Source: Sphingobacteriales bacterium (lineage in GTDB: Bacteria; Bacteroidota; Bacteroidia; Chitinophagales; UBA2359). From it: a stretch of DNA of 64,000 nucleotides. Location of the stretch: assembly GCA_016700115.1 (NCBI GenBank), contig CP064999.1:4526001-4590000 (forward strand). The letters run 5' to 3'. The translations under genes were made by a program, and so were the position numbers. Shown here piece by piece: positions 62,733 to 64,000 of the stretch. Within the stretch, counting starts at the first letter, position 1. Every line of letters begins with the position of its first letter. A model generated the notes under the pieces. It worked only from the letters and a program-made list of their open reading frames with translations, was not told the DNA's origin and made no database searches.

Positions 62733-63293
62733 CTAACGGTTTGATTGGGGCACTTTTTCAAATTTTAATGAAGCCGAGTTGATGCAGTATCTCAATCCTG
62801 TGGGTTCAGGACCATCGCTAAACAGATGTCCTAAATGTGCATTACATCGTGAACAAATTACCTCCGTCATTGCAATCCCCATTGTGTTATCCTCAACGTT
62901 GGTAATATGAACAGATTCAAGGGGTTTCCAAAAACTCGGCCAACCGGTTCCTGAGTCATATTTTTGAGAAGAAGAAAACAAAGGAAGATTACACTTTATG
63001 CAATAATAAGTGCCTTCTTCTTTATGGTCGTAAAATTCGTTTTTGAATGCAGGCTCAGTCCCTCTTTGACAGGTTACATAATACTGCATATCTGTAAGTT
63101 GCGCTTTCCATTCAGCATCAGATTTCACTACCTTTTCAAATGGTAGTTTTCGTTGGGCGGTTGTTGAATCTGATTTAGTCTCAATTTTAGATTCATTCTG
63201 ATTATTGATGCTTTTATTCGAAGTACAACTAAAAACATTTAAAATTATAATGCCGGAAATCACCCATATCGGCAGTTTTTTGGTAAGACTCAT
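62733..63293 (-). CDS. msrB: peptide-methionine (R)-S-oxide reductase, lipoprotein form
   Basis: 186 residues from the ATG at 63293, chosen because MSLTKKLPIWVISGIIILNV FSC gives a lipoprotein signal; the upstream in-frame start adds a non-signal leader. The zinc site is YYCIKCNLPL and VICSRCNAHLGH, and the active site is LRYCINSASLKF with the catalytic Cys. It reduces methionine-R-sulfoxide in envelope proteins and depends on a thioredoxin-type donor, possibly one of the two redoxins in this window. Confidence 0.93.
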   Translation of the reverse strand: MSLTKKLPIWVISGIIILNVFSCTSNKSINNQNESKIETKSDSTTAQRKLPFEKVVKSDAEWKAQLTDMQYYVTCQRGTEPAFKNEFYDHKEEGTYYCIKCNLPLFSSSQKYDSGTGWPSFWKPLESVHITNVEDNTMGIAMTEVICSRCNAHLGHLFSDGPEPTGLRYCINSASLKFEKVPQSNR

Positions 63294-63563
63294 GGAATTA
63301 AAGTTTTTGTGGGCAAAATTTAACAATCTATTCAGAAACAGGATTTCATAAATATGTGGAATACAATAATTCTACCGACAAACTCATCGTAATTCCAGAC
63401 ACATTATTTGATTCAAACGACTTCCCTGAATTATTATTTGCTTAGTGTAAGTAAAATACTGCACACTTTAATATTAACGGAAGTGTATATTTTTCTGTGA
63501 TTAGCTATATTTCATGAAAACTAACCAAACAAATAATCTTGAACCATGAATTAAACGAATCAT

Positions 63564-64000
63564 CTAAAAACCTGCTTTGATATATCCCCATCCTTGTTTC
63601 TGCTTTTTAACTATATATAGTATCGCTACCGGCACAAAACCCGCTGATTTAATGATGTCTTTTTTTTCGATCTTTCGTTCTTTCATCGTGTTTTCGCAGG
63701 CCATAAACTTAACATCCTTTTTGACAAGCTCATTGATTTTCTCTTCAAACTTTGTTTTTGAAGCTACCAATATACTTATTCCCGGTCCAAAACAGACAAC
63801 TTCAATTTGTGTGTTGGGTGCTGCTTGTAGAGTGTTGTTAACTTGACGGACCACCATTTTATGCACCAATGTGTCGTCGCTGGTAACCTGAAAAACTATT
63901 TTGTATTTTGTTTTATCAATTGCCTGTGATTTTTCCTGAGCATAAACCGGTTCAGAAAACTTAACCAAAGTAAAAAAAAGACTTGCGACCAAAAAAAAGA
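63564..64000 (-). CDS. DsrE/DsrF-like protein, partial at window edge
   Basis: At least 142 residues; the start lies past the right edge, because the frame stays open and the visible TTG at 63992 is inside a hydrophobic signal (SLFFTLVKFSEPVYAQ). The fold reads KIVFQVTSDDTLVHKMVVRQ, NTLQAAPNTQIEVVCFGPGI and FMACENTMKER with a conserved-position Cys, as in DsrE-like sulfur-relay or unknown periplasmic proteins. Function of this exported branch is not established. Confidence 0.82.
   Translation of the reverse strand, partial: FFLVASLFFTLVKFSEPVYAQEKSQAIDKTKYKIVFQVTSDDTLVHKMVVRQVNNTLQAAPNTQIEVVCFGPGISILVASKTKFEEKINELVKKDVKFMACENTMKERKIEKKDIIKSAGFVPVAILYIVKKQKQGWGYIKAGF

Overview
The window looks like chromosome of a member of the Bacteroidota, probably an uncultured, environmental Saprospirales/Chitinophagales-type bacterium. 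This is inferred from AT-rich DNA, a GldH gliding lipoprotein, a type IX secretion (T9SS) C-terminal sorting tail, a HYC_CC_PP protein, a ParE/ParC pair of the Bacteroidota type, and several promoter -7 boxes of the TAnnTTTG form. No rRNA, tRNA or CRISPR array was seen.

Layout. 1-2.1 kb: a TPR protein cut by the window edge and apparently frameshifted, then a 42-bp minisatellite. 2.1-13 kb: housekeeping and conserved genes (aroC, a ureohydrolase, PhoH ATPase, a class V aminotransferase-fold enzyme, DinB-like protein, MazG, a possible NqrM-like peptide) and a Ser/Thr kinase fused to a formylglycine-generating-enzyme-like domain. 13.5-17 kb: a same-strand cluster of a GCS2-type carboxylate-amine ligase, a class I glutamine amidotransferase and an ATP-grasp-like protein, a candidate uncharacterised pathway; the last gene shows a probable 3' frameshift. 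17-34 kb: a DUF4129/DUF4350 pair, parE-parC, a CPA2 antiporter, photolyase, DinB/YfiT-like protein, gldH, two envelope or stress proteins, a thioredoxin-like protein, a retropepsin-PDZ protein and a C-terminal processing protease. 34-40.7 kb: a 1495-residue secreted metalloprotease, a one-domain asparaginase-like protein and two membrane proteins.

41-49 kb is an accessory region. All of its recognisable genes lie on the minus strand: MFS transporter plus rhodanese, a HEPN-like protein, a type II restriction-modification pair, and a caspase-like lipoprotein. Two gene blocks (MFS-rhodanese and HEPN) are bounded by inverted termini of the form GTTAGGTGC/GTTATGGTGC, and each is followed directly after its stop codon by a conserved, partly palindromic element. 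This is the geometry of integron gene cassettes with attC sites. A decayed tyrosine recombinase lies at the upstream end, an IS1182-type transposase remnant lies inside one attC-like element, and a 17-unit 21-bp tandem array lies beyond. This is the most interesting structure in the window.

49.8-64 kb returns to conserved genes: a GH36 alpha-galactosidase, a metal-linked cluster (HMA protein, TonB-dependent receptor, HYC_CC_PP protein), a glycosyltransferase, a T9SS-exported beta-propeller protein, lipA, a redoxin lipoprotein, dapB, msrB and a DsrE-like protein running off the edge.

All calls come from reading the sequence; no database search was run.
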